A stretch of 64,000 nucleotides of DNA, from positions 79,501-143,500 of the forward strand of contig NZ_AOGY02000072.1 of NCBI RefSeq assembly GCF_000332455.1. Direction: 5' to 3'. The stretch comes from Leptospira vanthielii serovar Holland str. Waz Holland = ATCC 700522. GTDB taxonomy: Bacteria > Spirochaetota > Leptospiria > Leptospirales > Leptospiraceae. Below the pieces are notes generated by a model. That model was not told the DNA's origin, did not search any database, and worked only from the letters and a program-made list of their open reading frames with translations. Every line of letters starts with the position of its first letter. The first letter of the stretch is position 1. A program made the position numbers and the translations under genes. This document shows positions 27,424-37,505 of this stretch, piece by piece.

Positions 27424-30108
27424 TCAAAAGGCTGGTTTGGTTTTAAAAAAATCTCCTCTGTGAATAATTTTATATTGGAGTAGAAAAAAAATAAGAACAA
27501 GAAACAATCCCCCGAAAAAAAACTTACCTCCTTCTCCTGGAAAAAAATATGCAACGAAAAACAAAAGAATCAGGGGAACAATTGTTTTCGGATCAAAGGA
27601 ATGACTTCGAACCCGCAAAATTGAAAACGCTAATGGGAGCACAACAGCCCCAAACAACAAATACTCAGCGCCTACAAATGAAACCTGCAACCTCCAAAGA
27701 AACAAAAATAGAATGGAACTAACAAATGAGCGAACCTTCTCTTTCTTTCGATACAGTAACGAAGTAATCCAAAGAAACAAAAAAAAGGGACGGTATTTCG
27801 TTTCAGCGTCTCGTTGCGGCAAAATTTCAGAAAGTTTTACTGGACCTTTATTTAGAAAATTGTTTATATTAGATTCTAAATCATCCCATTGAATATTTTT
27901 TCCTTTCACTAAAACCTCCAAACTGGTATCTCCATTTTTGTGGTAGATCCTTCCGGGTGTTTTGATGTTTTTGTATTCTGAAATTGATTTGTCAAACAAG
28001 GGTATCCCTGTAGTTAATTTTATAGGTTTATCAATATAACGTTCGACCTGTTTATTTTGTTTCACAGAAAAGCGAATGTCTGTTAACTTTTTATCAACCA
28101 ACATTTTCCCAACAATCGCAGATTGTAAATCCAACGATCGTTCGCGAACAGAGTCCGCTGTATCATAATCATAACTAAATAAACTTCGAAATTTTCCAGG
28201 TGAATGTAACTCCAAACCTTCTGTAGACGGCTGAAAACACAAAACAACGTCAGAGACTCCTTCAAAATTACGTAGCCACGGAATCAAAGGTAGTATACCT
28301 TTCTCCAGTGACTCTGTATCTGCGTTAGAAAAACGAAGGATTCTATCCGAATTTGTTTGCGACTCACCTAAAATATGAAAGTATCCAGACTCAGTTGGTA
28401 AATCATTTAAACCACTCCTAACACCTAACTCATTTAGATCAAAATAAAAATCTGCATTGGATGAATTCTGTTTTACCACCAATAAATCAGTTAATTTTCT
28501 ATTTAAAATTGTATCTTCTACTTGTTTGGTGATACGAAGGGATTCTTCTTCTGGAATCGATGTGGGAAATTCCAATCGACCCATTTGTATGGTTCCATTG
28601 GAGATTGTCAGCGGGTAAAACGAAAGACTAGAATGAATTGAGGAAACAAATCCGATCAAAAAGAAAACTAAAACCATGAGCCAATGAATAAATGTTTTCG
28701 ATTGTTTAGATTGACCTATATTTATTTGTGGAAGGAAAAAATTAGAATCCAAAAATCTGAACCCAAGGTTTGAAATGGAATCCGATAAAAAGGGATCAAA
28801 CAGAATTTTCAAAAAAGAAATGGATACCAAAAAATATAAATTACATACTAAAATGAAACAAAAAGACTTGGGGATCCAATTCCAATAAACAAATAGGAAA
28901 AATATAAAAAAGGAAAAAGTGCATTTTTGCATCCAACGACCAATCTTCTTTATCGGAAACACCGCCAAAAAGTATTTCCAATAGGTAAATAGAAAGAGAA
29001 TCGGTTTGCCGATTGGATACGAAATGATACAACAAATACCAAGAAAAATAAGAAGAGAGGTATAATATGCGGTCAAATAAATTACTAATTCTTTTTCTCC
29101 TTTCATAAAATATGAGGCAAAAAAAATCAGAACCAAATCCAGAGAAAAGAAAATGACTAAAAACCGAAACAAATCATTGTTAAATTCCTGGTGACTATTA
29201 TACAAGAAAATCCAATCACCATAATCCAATAAAATTTTCTTTAATCCATTTGTCAGAAGATGTAATGAAGTATTACTATCCGCTTTTACAATCATGGTTT
29301 CAGAACTTAACCCGTTAATACGTGTTCCGTGCCGAACCGCCCTCTCTTCCAAAGAAACTTTTCCAACCGAAGACAGTAACAAACCTTCACCAAATCGAGA
29401 AGGAATTCCCAGTTTTGACCAGTTTACAGATTGAATTGGAATGTCTTTGGGGAACCAGGCACCACCAGACTGATCCAAACTAAAACCCCAACTATAGTTT
29501 CTAATCGTCGAAAATATTTGCGATAAAGACGGAAATTCTAAAGTTTGAATCCAATCAGAATGGATTTGGATGAGAATTTCCTTCTCTTTATTGGAATAAT
29601 GAACTAAGGATTCAAATCCTGGAATGTTACGTATCTTTTGTTCCAATTCCTTGCTATTTTTTTCCGAGCCTGCTTTTATCTTTTGCAAAATAACAATATA
29701 AGTATCTTCCGATTTTCCTGGTTTGATTCGAGGGAAAAAAGAATCTTCTGGGAATCTTTGCCTTTGTAATAAATACTCATTACGAATTGTCTGGATTATA
29801 TTCTGGGTTTCTATTCCTTCCTCTAATTCTAAATGAATTAGAGAACTTCCAACTTCAGATATGGATTCTATTTTTTTGTAACCAGAAATCGATTTTAAAA
29901 TTTGTTCCCAAGGTTTAGTGATTTGTTCTTCCACCTGTAAAGCAGTTTTGTTAGGCCAATGATTTGTGATTTGGATTGAACTGTTTTTCCCACCCAAGGA
30001 ATCCTCACCAAAAGAAATTCTCTCTAAAGAAAGCACCGAAATTAATAATAAAAACAAAACTATAACCAAAAGACGATACCGAAAGAAGTAAATCCAATGG
30101 CGACTCAT
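27424..30108 (-). CDS. RND-type permease, degenerate paralogue
   Basis: An 894-residue protein built like an RND permease: an N-terminal membrane anchor, a periplasmic domain starting ITNHWPNKTALQVEEQI and containing IRNIPGFESLVHYSNKEKE, a membrane-helix bundle from about residue 310, a second periplasmic domain beginning near residue 490 (IQMGRLEFPTSIPEEESL) and C-terminal helices. It is about 100 residues shorter than typical RND pumps. The TM4 proton-relay motif (GxxxD) that its neighbour has is not found, and the helix bundles are short. It is therefore probably a non-energised partner of the upstream permease. Its ATG shares one base with that gene's stop. It resembles no named efflux pump closely. 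Confidence 0.78.
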   Translation of the reverse strand: MSRHWIYFFRYRLLVIVLFLLLISVLSLERISFGEDSLGGKNSSIQITNHWPNKTALQVEEQITKPWEQILKSISGYKKIESISEVGSSLIHLELEEGIETQNIIQTIRNEYLLQRQRFPEDSFFPRIKPGKSEDTYIVILQKIKAGSEKNSKELEQKIRNIPGFESLVHYSNKEKEILIQIHSDWIQTLEFPSLSQIFSTIRNYSWGFSLDQSGGAWFPKDIPIQSVNWSKLGIPSRFGEGLLLSSVGKVSLEERAVRHGTRINGLSSETMIVKADSNTSLHLLTNGLKKILLDYGDWIFLYNSHQEFNNDLFRFLVIFFSLDLVLIFFASYFMKGEKELVIYLTAYYTSLLIFLGICCIISYPIGKPILFLFTYWKYFLAVFPIKKIGRWMQKCTFSFFIFFLFVYWNWIPKSFCFILVCNLYFLVSISFLKILFDPFLSDSISNLGFRFLDSNFFLPQINIGQSKQSKTFIHWLMVLVFFLIGFVSSIHSSLSFYPLTISNGTIQMGRLEFPTSIPEEESLRITKQVEDTILNRKLTDLLVVKQNSSNADFYFDLNELGVRSGLNDLPTESGYFHILGESQTNSDRILRFSNADTESLEKGILPLIPWLRNFEGVSDVVLCFQPSTEGLELHSPGKFRSLFSYDYDTADSVRERSLDLQSAIVGKMLVDKKLTDIRFSVKQNKQVERYIDKPIKLTTGIPLFDKSISEYKNIKTPGRIYHKNGDTSLEVLVKGKNIQWDDLESNINNFLNKGPVKLSEILPQRDAETKYRPFFLFLWITSLLYRKKEKVRSFVSSILFLFLWRLQVSFVGAEYLLFGAVVLPLAFSILRVRSHSFDPKTIVPLILLFFVAYFFPGEGGKFFFGGLFLVLIFFLLQYKIIHRGDFFKTKPAF

Positions 30109-33089
30109 TACAGCTTTACCAAAAACTTCTGGAATAAAGTGGGATAAACATAAAAAACAAAAAATACCGAAACAGGGATTCCAACAAACATTGTCAAGGC
30201 GATTGATCTTGAAAATTCAGATCCAGAAGTCCCGAAAAAGATAACAGGAAAAATTCCCATCAAAGTTGTACCAGCATTTAAAAAAATGGGCCAAACTAAC
30301 CAACGAAAAATCAATTCCCTTCGTGGTGAAGAAATAGTGTCCTCTTCGATTTCCATCCATCTCTCGCCAAACAAAGAAATACTATCAATGGACAATCCAA
30401 GTAATACAACAAGGCCTATGTAGTGTCCTAAATGAAATTCCCGAAATAAAATAAAAACAAAAGAAACTGTTACGGATAAATAAAACAAAGAAATCCCGAG
30501 ATAAACTACAGGGGTTCTAAAAGATTCATAAATACCCACCAAAGCCAGGTAGATGAAAACAAAAGAAAGTAGAAGCAAAACAAACAGGATAAGAAAAAAC
30601 TTTCTTATCTCTTTCTTAGCAGAAAATTGTATTACAGACAAACCATTCTTCGTAGCAAACAAATTGGAATCAAATTCCAAAACCTCCCCCTTCCATTCCG
30701 TGTAGAACAATCCAGATTCTCTATGGTATTGATCATAACTTTCCTGTTTTTTGGAGGTGAAAAGGGTGCCGATAAGAGTGGTTTCGTTCGTTTTTGTTTT
30801 AAAACTGATTCGTTCTGGATCGACTCTCTTCCCCAAATCTAAACCAAAAGAGTCCATACCTAAATACAAATCCGTTTTTGTGGCATCACCAATAGGTCCC
30901 AAATATTTTGGAATCTGTTGGTATAAAATTCTATGTTTTAAGTCCTCTTCATTAGGAATGAATTCAGGAATAGGGATTTGATTTCGAGACCACTCTTCCA
31001 GTGTGATTCGATTTGGGAAAAAAACAAAATCATCACCTAACTCATGATTGCTGATATTTTTTCGAAATTCTCTAGAAAAATTTAATAGTGCATCGAAAGA
31101 TTCATGTAGAAAAACTATAGAATCATTCGGAATAAATGGCAGTGTTATCGAAACTTGAGATTCGATAGGTTCCAATTTCCAAGCCCATTTAGAAGGAGGA
31201 AGCAGCTCGACAAATAAAGTTTCCAATTCTTTGGACTTTTCGATTCCGAGAAGTTTCCATTGGATGGGAATTGGTTTTTGTGGATGTTGCTTTTTTGTAT
31301 CCAATGGATCCAAAGGAAAAACAAGAGTTGAAAGTTTAGGATCAATTTTTTGCATCTTACTCTGCAATTCATACACAACATCAAGTTCTTCATCCAAAGA
31401 AAGATTTGTCTTTGGTGACATTTGCAATCGGAATCCGATGGCTGGTTGTTTTGGAAATATATTCCATTTAAATTTCAAAACGAGAAAACTAAATAACAGA
31501 AGAAAACAAAGAATCACGGCTATATTCTTTTTTTCTAAAGTGTTCCACGCATTATACGTTCTCTCATACATTGATACTAGCAGTTTTTCTCGATTAGTAT
31601 TCAGCTCTGCCTTTTTTAAAGATTTCATAAGGGGAATTGATAATAAAGGTACAATCCATAAAGAAGAAACCAATGAACAAAAGACCAGGAGTGCGATACA
31701 TACTCCCGAATCAAAAAAGAAGTTTTTCCATTCTATGGGAAAAACCAAAAGGGGAATAAAAACGACAATAGTAGTTAGGGAAGAAGAAAATAAAGAGATA
31801 AAAACAGATTGAATGCCTTTGGTTATCGATTCTGATGCGAATGCCATTTTTTCTAATTGTTTTCGAATAGAAAAAACAATTAGATTACTTGCATCAAACA
31901 ACATCCCGATACCGACGGAAATTCCACCTAAACTAAGTATATTGATAGAGATAGAAAACAGTAATACTAGGTGAAAGAACAATACAAGGGAAAATAGGAC
32001 CGAAACTAATAGGATAAGAGCTGGCACCCAACTCCGATAAAGAAAATAGGAAAATACAAAAGCAAACGTTAAACTCCAAATCAAATTAATTCCAAACTGG
32101 CGTATTTGATCACGTAACTCATTCGAAGCATCGTAAAAGATCTTCGGTGATAGGTTCGAATCCAAAGTTTGAATTTTTTTCTGAACCTCCGAAGAGACCC
32201 TAAGTGGATTTGCTGACGAATCAGTAAAGACTGCAATGTAGATAGCATTTTTCCCATCCATTCGTGTAAGTTTTTCGGCAGGAAATTCTGATTTGAAAAT
32301 CGTTGTTAGTCGTCCAAGACTGACTGAGTTTCCATTCCCCAGATGGACGGGAAACTGTGAAAGATCTTCATAGGACTGAATTTCTGCAGAAAACTTTAAT
32401 TCGGTATCCTGTGTATACCCCTCTATTTTCCCAAGAGAACCTCCACGCATTGCCGCTTGGATTTGAGATTCCAAATCGCGAATACTGATTGGAAAAAGAT
32501 CTAATACATTTGTTTTGATAGAAATAAAAGCAGAATGTTTTGGTTTTCCTACTACACGAACTTCCGTTACACCTGAAATTCTTTCCAATTGGAATACCAA
32601 TTGTTGAAAACGGAAATCGAAACTAGTGACATCGTTCCCAATCCCTTTCGGAATGAGGATTTCCATAAATGGTCTTTCCTTTGCCTCTCCCTGCAACAGT
32701 CGTGGCACACCTACACCTAACGGAAGTTTTTCATTCATTTCTAAAATTGTTTGATACAACTGATCTTTAAACTCAGAGACAGAAGCTCCAAATTGTAAAT
32801 CGATTTGCACTATCGATTTTCCGTGTTCTGAAATTGTACGAATGCGTTTGACTGATTTCACAGAGGATACCATTTCTGAGATAGGTACACTTACCGACAG
32901 GTCTGTGTCTTCTGCGGAATGGTTAGGAAATTCTGTTACTATGTAATAACGAATTGGCGTTAACCTTGGTAATAGCCAAATTTCTAATTCAGGAATTCTA
33001 AAAAATGCCGCCAAAAAAAAGCAGATAAATACCACCCAATACAATCGTTTATGTTTGAATAAGGAAAGAACGTAACTTTCAACATTCAT
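30108..33089 (-). CDS. RND-family efflux/export permease
   Basis: A 993-residue inner-membrane transporter of the resistance-nodulation-division superfamily. It has the canonical order: TM1, porter domain (EFPNHSAEDTDLSVSVPISE; KDQLYQTILEMNEKLPLGV), TM2-6, a second porter domain, TM8-12. TM4 carries SVGIGMLFDASNLIVFSIRK with a single aspartate, as in CusA-type pumps rather than the double Asp of AcrB. The matching TM10 segment (GLSIDSISLFGERWMEIEE) lacks the AcrB lysine but has an Asp. It would use the proton-motive force to move a substrate from the periplasm into a TolC channel with the adaptor encoded just upstream (4-bp overlap). The substrate is unknown; the genetic context suggests a protein or lipid client. 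Confidence 0.88.
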   Translation of the reverse strand: MNVESYVLSLFKHKRLYWVVFICFFLAAFFRIPELEIWLLPRLTPIRYYIVTEFPNHSAEDTDLSVSVPISEMVSSVKSVKRIRTISEHGKSIVQIDLQFGASVSEFKDQLYQTILEMNEKLPLGVGVPRLLQGEAKERPFMEILIPKGIGNDVTSFDFRFQQLVFQLERISGVTEVRVVGKPKHSAFISIKTNVLDLFPISIRDLESQIQAAMRGGSLGKIEGYTQDTELKFSAEIQSYEDLSQFPVHLGNGNSVSLGRLTTIFKSEFPAEKLTRMDGKNAIYIAVFTDSSANPLRVSSEVQKKIQTLDSNLSPKIFYDASNELRDQIRQFGINLIWSLTFAFVFSYFLYRSWVPALILLVSVLFSLVLFFHLVLLFSISINILSLGGISVGIGMLFDASNLIVFSIRKQLEKMAFASESITKGIQSVFISLFSSSLTTIVVFIPLLVFPIEWKNFFFDSGVCIALLVFCSLVSSLWIVPLLSIPLMKSLKKAELNTNREKLLVSMYERTYNAWNTLEKKNIAVILCFLLLFSFLVLKFKWNIFPKQPAIGFRLQMSPKTNLSLDEELDVVYELQSKMQKIDPKLSTLVFPLDPLDTKKQHPQKPIPIQWKLLGIEKSKELETLFVELLPPSKWAWKLEPIESQVSITLPFIPNDSIVFLHESFDALLNFSREFRKNISNHELGDDFVFFPNRITLEEWSRNQIPIPEFIPNEEDLKHRILYQQIPKYLGPIGDATKTDLYLGMDSFGLDLGKRVDPERISFKTKTNETTLIGTLFTSKKQESYDQYHRESGLFYTEWKGEVLEFDSNLFATKNGLSVIQFSAKKEIRKFFLILFVLLLLSFVFIYLALVGIYESFRTPVVYLGISLFYLSVTVSFVFILFREFHLGHYIGLVVLLGLSIDSISLFGERWMEIEEDTISSPRRELIFRWLVWPIFLNAGTTLMGIFPVIFFGTSGSEFSRSIALTMFVGIPVSVFFVFYVYPTLFQKFLVKL

Positions 33090-34486
33090 AAAGACAAACT
33101 AGTTTCTACTTCGTCTTCAAGAGAAAGCCCAGATAGAATTTCTAATTCATTCAATAAATAAGGTTTGAATTGTATGAATTTTTTAGTAGTCCCCTCTTTT
33201 TGTTTTACATTTACATAAAACCCGCTGTTTTCATCACCATGAAGCGAAGAGGAGGGAATCAGAATCTTTTCTATTGTTTCAAGCAGTTTAACTTGCACAA
33301 GTCCAAACATACCTGGTAAAATATTGGTTTGTTTTGGTTCCAACCGCACTTTAATTCCAATACTGTGAGATCTTGGATCTAAAAATCCACCGACCCGATC
33401 CAACTTACCTTTGATCGCTGGTAGGTTCTCCTGCGAGGGAACAAAAAGAACCTCCTTCCCTAGTGAAACATACAAAAGATCCGATTCACCAATTTGAAAT
33501 CCAGCCGACAACTCTCCCTTCTCCATTAAAATCATTACAGGAGATTGGGTGGTCAATTCCCCTTCTTTGATTTGAATTTTTAAAATTTTACCCGATTTAG
33601 GAGCTCGCAAGCGAGTTTCAGATAACAATTGTTCATTGGATTTAATTTGGTTTTTTATAATTTTAAGATGAGACTTACTTAGTTCATATTCCGATTTTTC
33701 CAGAGATGTATTTTTTTCTCGCCAGACTTTTAGTTTTCCTTCAAAACTAAGATCCTCAAGTTCTAAATCTAAATTAATTCCTGATAAAAGATTTTCCCTA
33801 TCTCTAATTAAGTTTTTATATTGCGTTTCTTTGGACTGCTCCTCTTGTTTTAATTTTTCCACCTCCGTTAAAGAAACAAAACCCTGTTTCCAAAGTATTA
33901 TCTTTTTCTCTTTCAGATCTTTACTAAGAATCCATTCCTTTTCTGCTAATTCAACCAACTCTGTTTTTTTGTCGACTTCTCTGAGTTTTACATCAACTTG
34001 TTTCTCTGCCTGTTTCCATTTTTCGAAAGCAATTGTTGCCTGTGACTCAGAGACGTTCAGAGAGAGAGACAATCTTTCCCCTTCTAAACGAATCAATTCA
34101 TCATCGATTTCCAATAGAACTTGGCCCTCTTTAACAAAACTTCCTTCATCTACATAGATTTTTCTTACACGACCACTCTGTTTGTTATGCAACTGAATTT
34201 CTTTTGTAGGTTCCACCACAGCAGGAAACTCAATTACTTTATTTTCTTCCAATAACCGAGGCCTCTGAAACACCAAATCTTGATTTGGTGACTCCATCGC
34301 TGAGACCTCATTTATTGTCTCCCAATAATTGGGAAAATAAAAAAAGCCAACCAAAAAAGGAAAACGATTTCTTATATCGACTGTCGATAGGAGTGTATAT
34401 AAAACCGAAAAAAGAATATAACCAACTCCCATAACAAGGAGTTTACGAACCAAAATTCTAATTTTTGTCATTTGATTTGATTTCAT
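33086..34486 (-). CDS. HlyD-type periplasmic adaptor (membrane fusion protein)
   Basis: A 466-residue adaptor for a tripartite exporter. One N-terminal membrane anchor (residues about 14-32) is followed by the first lipoyl half (IQLHNKQSGRVRKIYVDEGSFVKEGQVLLEID), a long alpha-hairpin of about 150 residues rich in Lys/Glu, then the second lipoyl half (RLRAPKSGKILKIQIKEGEL) and beta-barrel (LRVEP-like region KVRLEPKQTNILPGMFGLV). The long hairpin would reach a TolC channel. It overlaps the polytopic membrane-protein gene upstream and the RND gene downstream by 4 bp each, so it is an obligate member of this operon. Compared with AcrA-type adaptors it has an extra N-terminal anchor and no lipobox. 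Confidence 0.9.
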   Translation of the reverse strand: MKSNQMTKIRILVRKLLVMGVGYILFSVLYTLLSTVDIRNRFPFLVGFFYFPNYWETINEVSAMESPNQDLVFQRPRLLEENKVIEFPAVVEPTKEIQLHNKQSGRVRKIYVDEGSFVKEGQVLLEIDDELIRLEGERLSLSLNVSESQATIAFEKWKQAEKQVDVKLREVDKKTELVELAEKEWILSKDLKEKKIILWKQGFVSLTEVEKLKQEEQSKETQYKNLIRDRENLLSGINLDLELEDLSFEGKLKVWREKNTSLEKSEYELSKSHLKIIKNQIKSNEQLLSETRLRAPKSGKILKIQIKEGELTTQSPVMILMEKGELSAGFQIGESDLLYVSLGKEVLFVPSQENLPAIKGKLDRVGGFLDPRSHSIGIKVRLEPKQTNILPGMFGLVQVKLLETIEKILIPSSSLHGDENSGFYVNVKQKEGTTKKFIQFKPYLLNELEILSGLSLEDEVETSLSL

Positions 34487-35115
34487 ACATTTGCCAAAAC
34501 CAAAACAAAAAACATAAACAGGATGGGGTTCACATAACCCAAACTATGGGAAAGAAAGGAAACCGACCGATCACTGGATACAAACAACCTTTTATAAAGT
34601 TCCCCATTTTGAATGATAAAGAACAAAAATAAACCAGTCCAAAACATAACAACTAATACAGAATAATAACTTCTGTATTGAAAAAAGCCTAAACACTGAT
34701 TCCCGACAAACAAGATGCAAACAAATTGAAAAAACTGTCGGGTAAGACTTCTGAAAAACTCAGTGATGTTAGTTCTAAATGTTTCCTTGGCTTTTTTCCC
34801 AAAAGAAAACAATAAATTGATACTTAATGAAACCAGAAAATACAAAACACCAACAATAAGCACACTTACGATTTGAAAAGGATACAAACTCCAAAGAGAA
34901 ACCTGTTGGCCAGAATTTATTGCGCTCAATTCCAAATTTCTGTTTATATTCATAAACTCGGACCAATTCCATAGACAATGGAATCCGTAAAGGAAGAGAT
35001 AAAGAAATACAAAGAAAAAAGGAGATCTATACAAAGTCATCAATTGACTCTCAATTGCCATCCATCGATTTCGAATACCAGTGCAAACAAATTCATACAA
35101 AACAAACCATTTCAT
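34483..35115 (-). CDS. Polytopic membrane protein of unknown function in the export operon
   Basis: A 210-residue protein with about five membrane helices, beginning with a short amphipathic end (MKWFVLYEFVCTGIRNRWMA). The order of helices and the aromatic-rich loops recall Yip1-type proteins, but I am not confident and assign no function. It overlaps the adjacent lipoprotein gene (35112-35115) and the adaptor gene (34483-34486) by 4 bp each. Within an RND/TolC gene set an accessory inner-membrane protein is unusual, so it may help assembly or regulation of the exporter. Confidence 0.7.
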   Translation of the reverse strand: MKWFVLYEFVCTGIRNRWMAIESQLMTLYRSPFFFVFLYLFLYGFHCLWNWSEFMNINRNLELSAINSGQQVSLWSLYPFQIVSVLIVGVLYFLVSLSINLLFSFGKKAKETFRTNITEFFRSLTRQFFQFVCILFVGNQCLGFFQYRSYYSVLVVMFWTGLFLFFIIQNGELYKRLFVSSDRSVSFLSHSLGYVNPILFMFFVLVLANV

Positions 35116-35618
35116 TTTTTTTCCCCCAACTCTTTATGTAGTCTATCAGCTTGGGTTTGGAATTGTTTCCATTGGGCCAAAAAAAGTTTTTTCTCTTTGT
35201 TTGTATGTTTGTTTTTGTTGAATTTTAAATACAACAAACAGGCTTCTGGAGAAACGGGTAATAGTTCGATGAGTTTTGATTCATCACTGGAAGATACAGA
35301 AATCGGTGTTTTGGCAAGGAGAACTGCTTTAAAATAGAATAAAACCATCTCCGGTGTTTTGATAGAAACCACAGACCAATGATTAAAAAACTCTTTCCAT
35401 TCCCCTGAGTAAAACAATGTTTTAGAATATAGAATTTCTTCTTCTTCTGTAAATTTTCGTTTTCCTCTTATCTCCTTAAAAATGGAACTGACTACAGTGA
35501 GATGACCTGCACGATAAGCATCTGTTAAAATTTTATATTCATTTTTTTCCGAAGACGAAGGCGGTGAACAATAGACACAAAATAGAATCATCAAAAAATA
35601 ACTAGTCCGGTTTTTCAT
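35112..35618 (-). CDS. Putative lipoprotein in the export operon (168 residues)
   Basis: A short lipoprotein-like protein with signal MKNRTSYFLMILFCVYC (Cys17) followed by a Ser-rich linker (SPPSSSEKN). The mature part is helical with paired-helix spacing (YRAGHLTVVSSIFKEIRGKR, YSKTLFYSGEWKEFFNHW) like a TPR-type repeat protein. No named family is recognised. It overlaps the preceding lipoprotein gene by 17 bp and the polytopic membrane gene by 4 bp. A role as periplasmic scaffold for the exporter is plausible from context only. Confidence 0.7.
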   Translation of the reverse strand: MKNRTSYFLMILFCVYCSPPSSSEKNEYKILTDAYRAGHLTVVSSIFKEIRGKRKFTEEEEILYSKTLFYSGEWKEFFNHWSVVSIKTPEMVLFYFKAVLLAKTPISVSSSDESKLIELLPVSPEACLLYLKFNKNKHTNKEKKLFLAQWKQFQTQADRLHKELGEKK

Positions 35619-36150
35619 TTTTTACCCCTGTGATATGTTGGATAGATTCATGAAAGGGAATTGGATCTTCGGGATTCCAATTCCAATCAAAACGAATCAC
35701 TTCTTTTTTTTCAAAATGAATCCAAAACATTCGGATTTGTTTTATTTTATGTTCTAAAGAAAAATGATACCGAAAAAGAAATACATCTGAGGCACCGATC
35801 TTTTCTGCACGTTCCTTCCAGACTTGAATCCTTGGCCGTTCTTCTACTGATGTGTGGCTTAAATTTCTTTGAAATATTTCTATGTTGTCTTTTGGGATAA
35901 TAGGAACTTTTGGATCTTCCCATACTTTCTCACTCACAACTATCGAGTATCCTAACTCTTCTAGCTTTTCTAAAATCAGAAGGTTTACCTCTCTTTCCTC
36001 CGCATAAGAGTCATAAAAAACCGGTGAGGAAATGTTAACAAAAAGTATCTTTCTTCCATGAGGGATGGGATAAGTTACCGTTTTTATATCACGAGGACCA
36101 GAAACGCAAGAAACCAAAAAAAGGGGAATGGCAACTAACAAATGCTTCAT
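35602..36150 (-). CDS. Putative lipoprotein in the export operon (182 residues)
   Basis: A lipoprotein with signal MKHLLVAIPLFLVSC (Cys15). The mature part has alternating strand and helix (RKILFVNISSPVFYDSYAEE, LEKLEELGYSIVVSEKVW), similar in feel to CsgG/LPP-type lipoproteins that build a small periplasmic alpha/beta domain, but I cannot name it. It overlaps the Big_5 gene upstream by 4 bp and the next lipoprotein gene by 17 bp. Probably an outer-membrane or periplasmic accessory of the TolC/RND system. Confidence 0.7.
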   Translation of the reverse strand: MKHLLVAIPLFLVSCVSGPRDIKTVTYPIPHGRKILFVNISSPVFYDSYAEEREVNLLILEKLEELGYSIVVSEKVWEDPKVPIIPKDNIEIFQRNLSHTSVEERPRIQVWKERAEKIGASDVFLFRYHFSLEHKIKQIRMFWIHFEKKEVIRFDWNWNPEDPIPFHESIQHITGVKNEKPD

Positions 36151-37505
36151 TTTGCTTCTACCTGAATGACAAAGCCAACCTTCATTCGTTTTCCCGAAAT
36201 GGATTTTGCTTCAGGCTCCAATCGAAATTCATAATAAGGGTAAAAATTGGGAGCTAGAGCCGAAGCGGAGAGATTAAAATCTCCTCCAGTGGAAATATTT
36301 CCAAACAAAGTACCATTACAACTGGCTTCACTTTCTGCATAAGAGTATGTCAACTGCCTACATCCAAAAGGGTATGTTGTTTGGCAATGGGACCAAACCC
36401 ATGTAGACAAACGAATGTTTGTGGAAGGGGGTGAAACTTTTGATAATCTTGTGGCCCCGATCACAGAGGTTGTATCCATATATTGGTTAAAAAAAATTCG
36501 AAAATTATCTGTATTCTCATCGGCACAGGCAAGTGGACTACCAGAAATTCCCGTTCCATCATCACCTCCTCGAAACTGATAAAGATTGGGACTTAAAATA
36601 GGTAAATCTCTACTCCAGAAACAAAATCCAGAGTCCCAACGAGCACCCGTTATGGATCCTAATTCCTGAGTTCCTAAACCACAGTTTTGTGATTCTAAAC
36701 CAAAACCTATGACCTCAGGATCACTCAAGTCAGAACCTACAAGAAAATTCAATTGTAAGGTTTCCAGAAGATCACTACCATCTAACGAGTGTATTCCCTT
36801 GGGGAATAAAATATGATATCTTGTGTCGGCCTGTAAAATGAAATCCGGCAAAATCCTAAACTGTGATGGATTTTCCCATTCCAATCGATAAGAAATAGGA
36901 GGTTCAATCCTTAACCCAAGTTCTACCTCTGTTTGGTTCATCGGTTTTGAAAATCGAACAAGGAAGGAAGGAGGCCCAGGAATACCCGAACATGCAGAGT
37001 TTATTTCACCTAACATTAAGTCTGTGAAGCTACCTCCAACCAAACATTCTGATTCTGTTCCTGTCAAAACTAATAACGATTCCAATTCCGGTGACTTTGG
37101 AATTTCTTTTTCTCCTACACGAAATGGAATGGTATATACTTGGTCTAAGTCCTTCCCATTTTTATCTTCACATTGTTTGGTGAGCCGAACGATATAACCA
37201 CCCGAAGGGAGTTCGGATTTCGGCAAAAACTTCAAACTTAAATCTGTTGTTTCAAAAGCACCTCGCACTTGCGGTTCCAAAGAAAACGCAGAAATACAAG
37301 ATTGGATGGACATAGGATGACTGAATAGAACCGTAATATTGGTTTCTGGCCTTACATCGATTGCATCAGAGGAAGGAGAAAATACCAAAACCTTGGGAGT
37401 ATCTTCCAAACTCAAAACTCCTAACCAATCTTTCATAGAACCAAAATTTGAATGACAATGAAAAAATAGAATAAACCAGAGACAATTCCATCTAACGAGT
37501 TTCAT
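36147..37505 (-). CDS. Ig-like (Big_5/SbsA-type) domain lipoprotein
   Basis: A 452-residue exported protein with a short lipoprotein signal (CLWFILFFHC). Residues about 30-140 form a Big_5/SbsA Ig-like domain: PSSDAIDVRPETNITVLFSH then the typical LPSGGYIVRLTKQCEDKNGK. A second copy covers about 170-260 (FLVRFSKPMNQTEVELGL). The C-terminal part holds several cysteines and aromatic residues. Such domains bind or display partners at the cell surface. The gene overlaps the TolC-like gene by 14 bp and the next lipoprotein gene by 4 bp. A surface-exposed part of the export machine is a reasonable guess. Confidence 0.78.
   Translation of the reverse strand: MKLVRWNCLWFILFFHCHSNFGSMKDWLGVLSLEDTPKVLVFSPSSDAIDVRPETNITVLFSHPMSIQSCISAFSLEPQVRGAFETTDLSLKFLPKSELPSGGYIVRLTKQCEDKNGKDLDQVYTIPFRVGEKEIPKSPELESLLVLTGTESECLVGGSFTDLMLGEINSACSGIPGPPSFLVRFSKPMNQTEVELGLRIEPPISYRLEWENPSQFRILPDFILQADTRYHILFPKGIHSLDGSDLLETLQLNFLVGSDLSDPEVIGFGLESQNCGLGTQELGSITGARWDSGFCFWSRDLPILSPNLYQFRGGDDGTGISGSPLACADENTDNFRIFFNQYMDTTSVIGATRLSKVSPPSTNIRLSTWVWSHCQTTYPFGCRQLTYSYAESEASCNGTLFGNISTGGDFNLSASALAPNFYPYYEFRLEPEAKSISGKRMKVGFVIQVEAK

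Noticed and set aside
31231..31812. 193-codon open frame antisense to the RND permease.
   Set aside because: Shadow ORF within a conserved gene; Phe/Ser-rich and without a ribosome-binding site.
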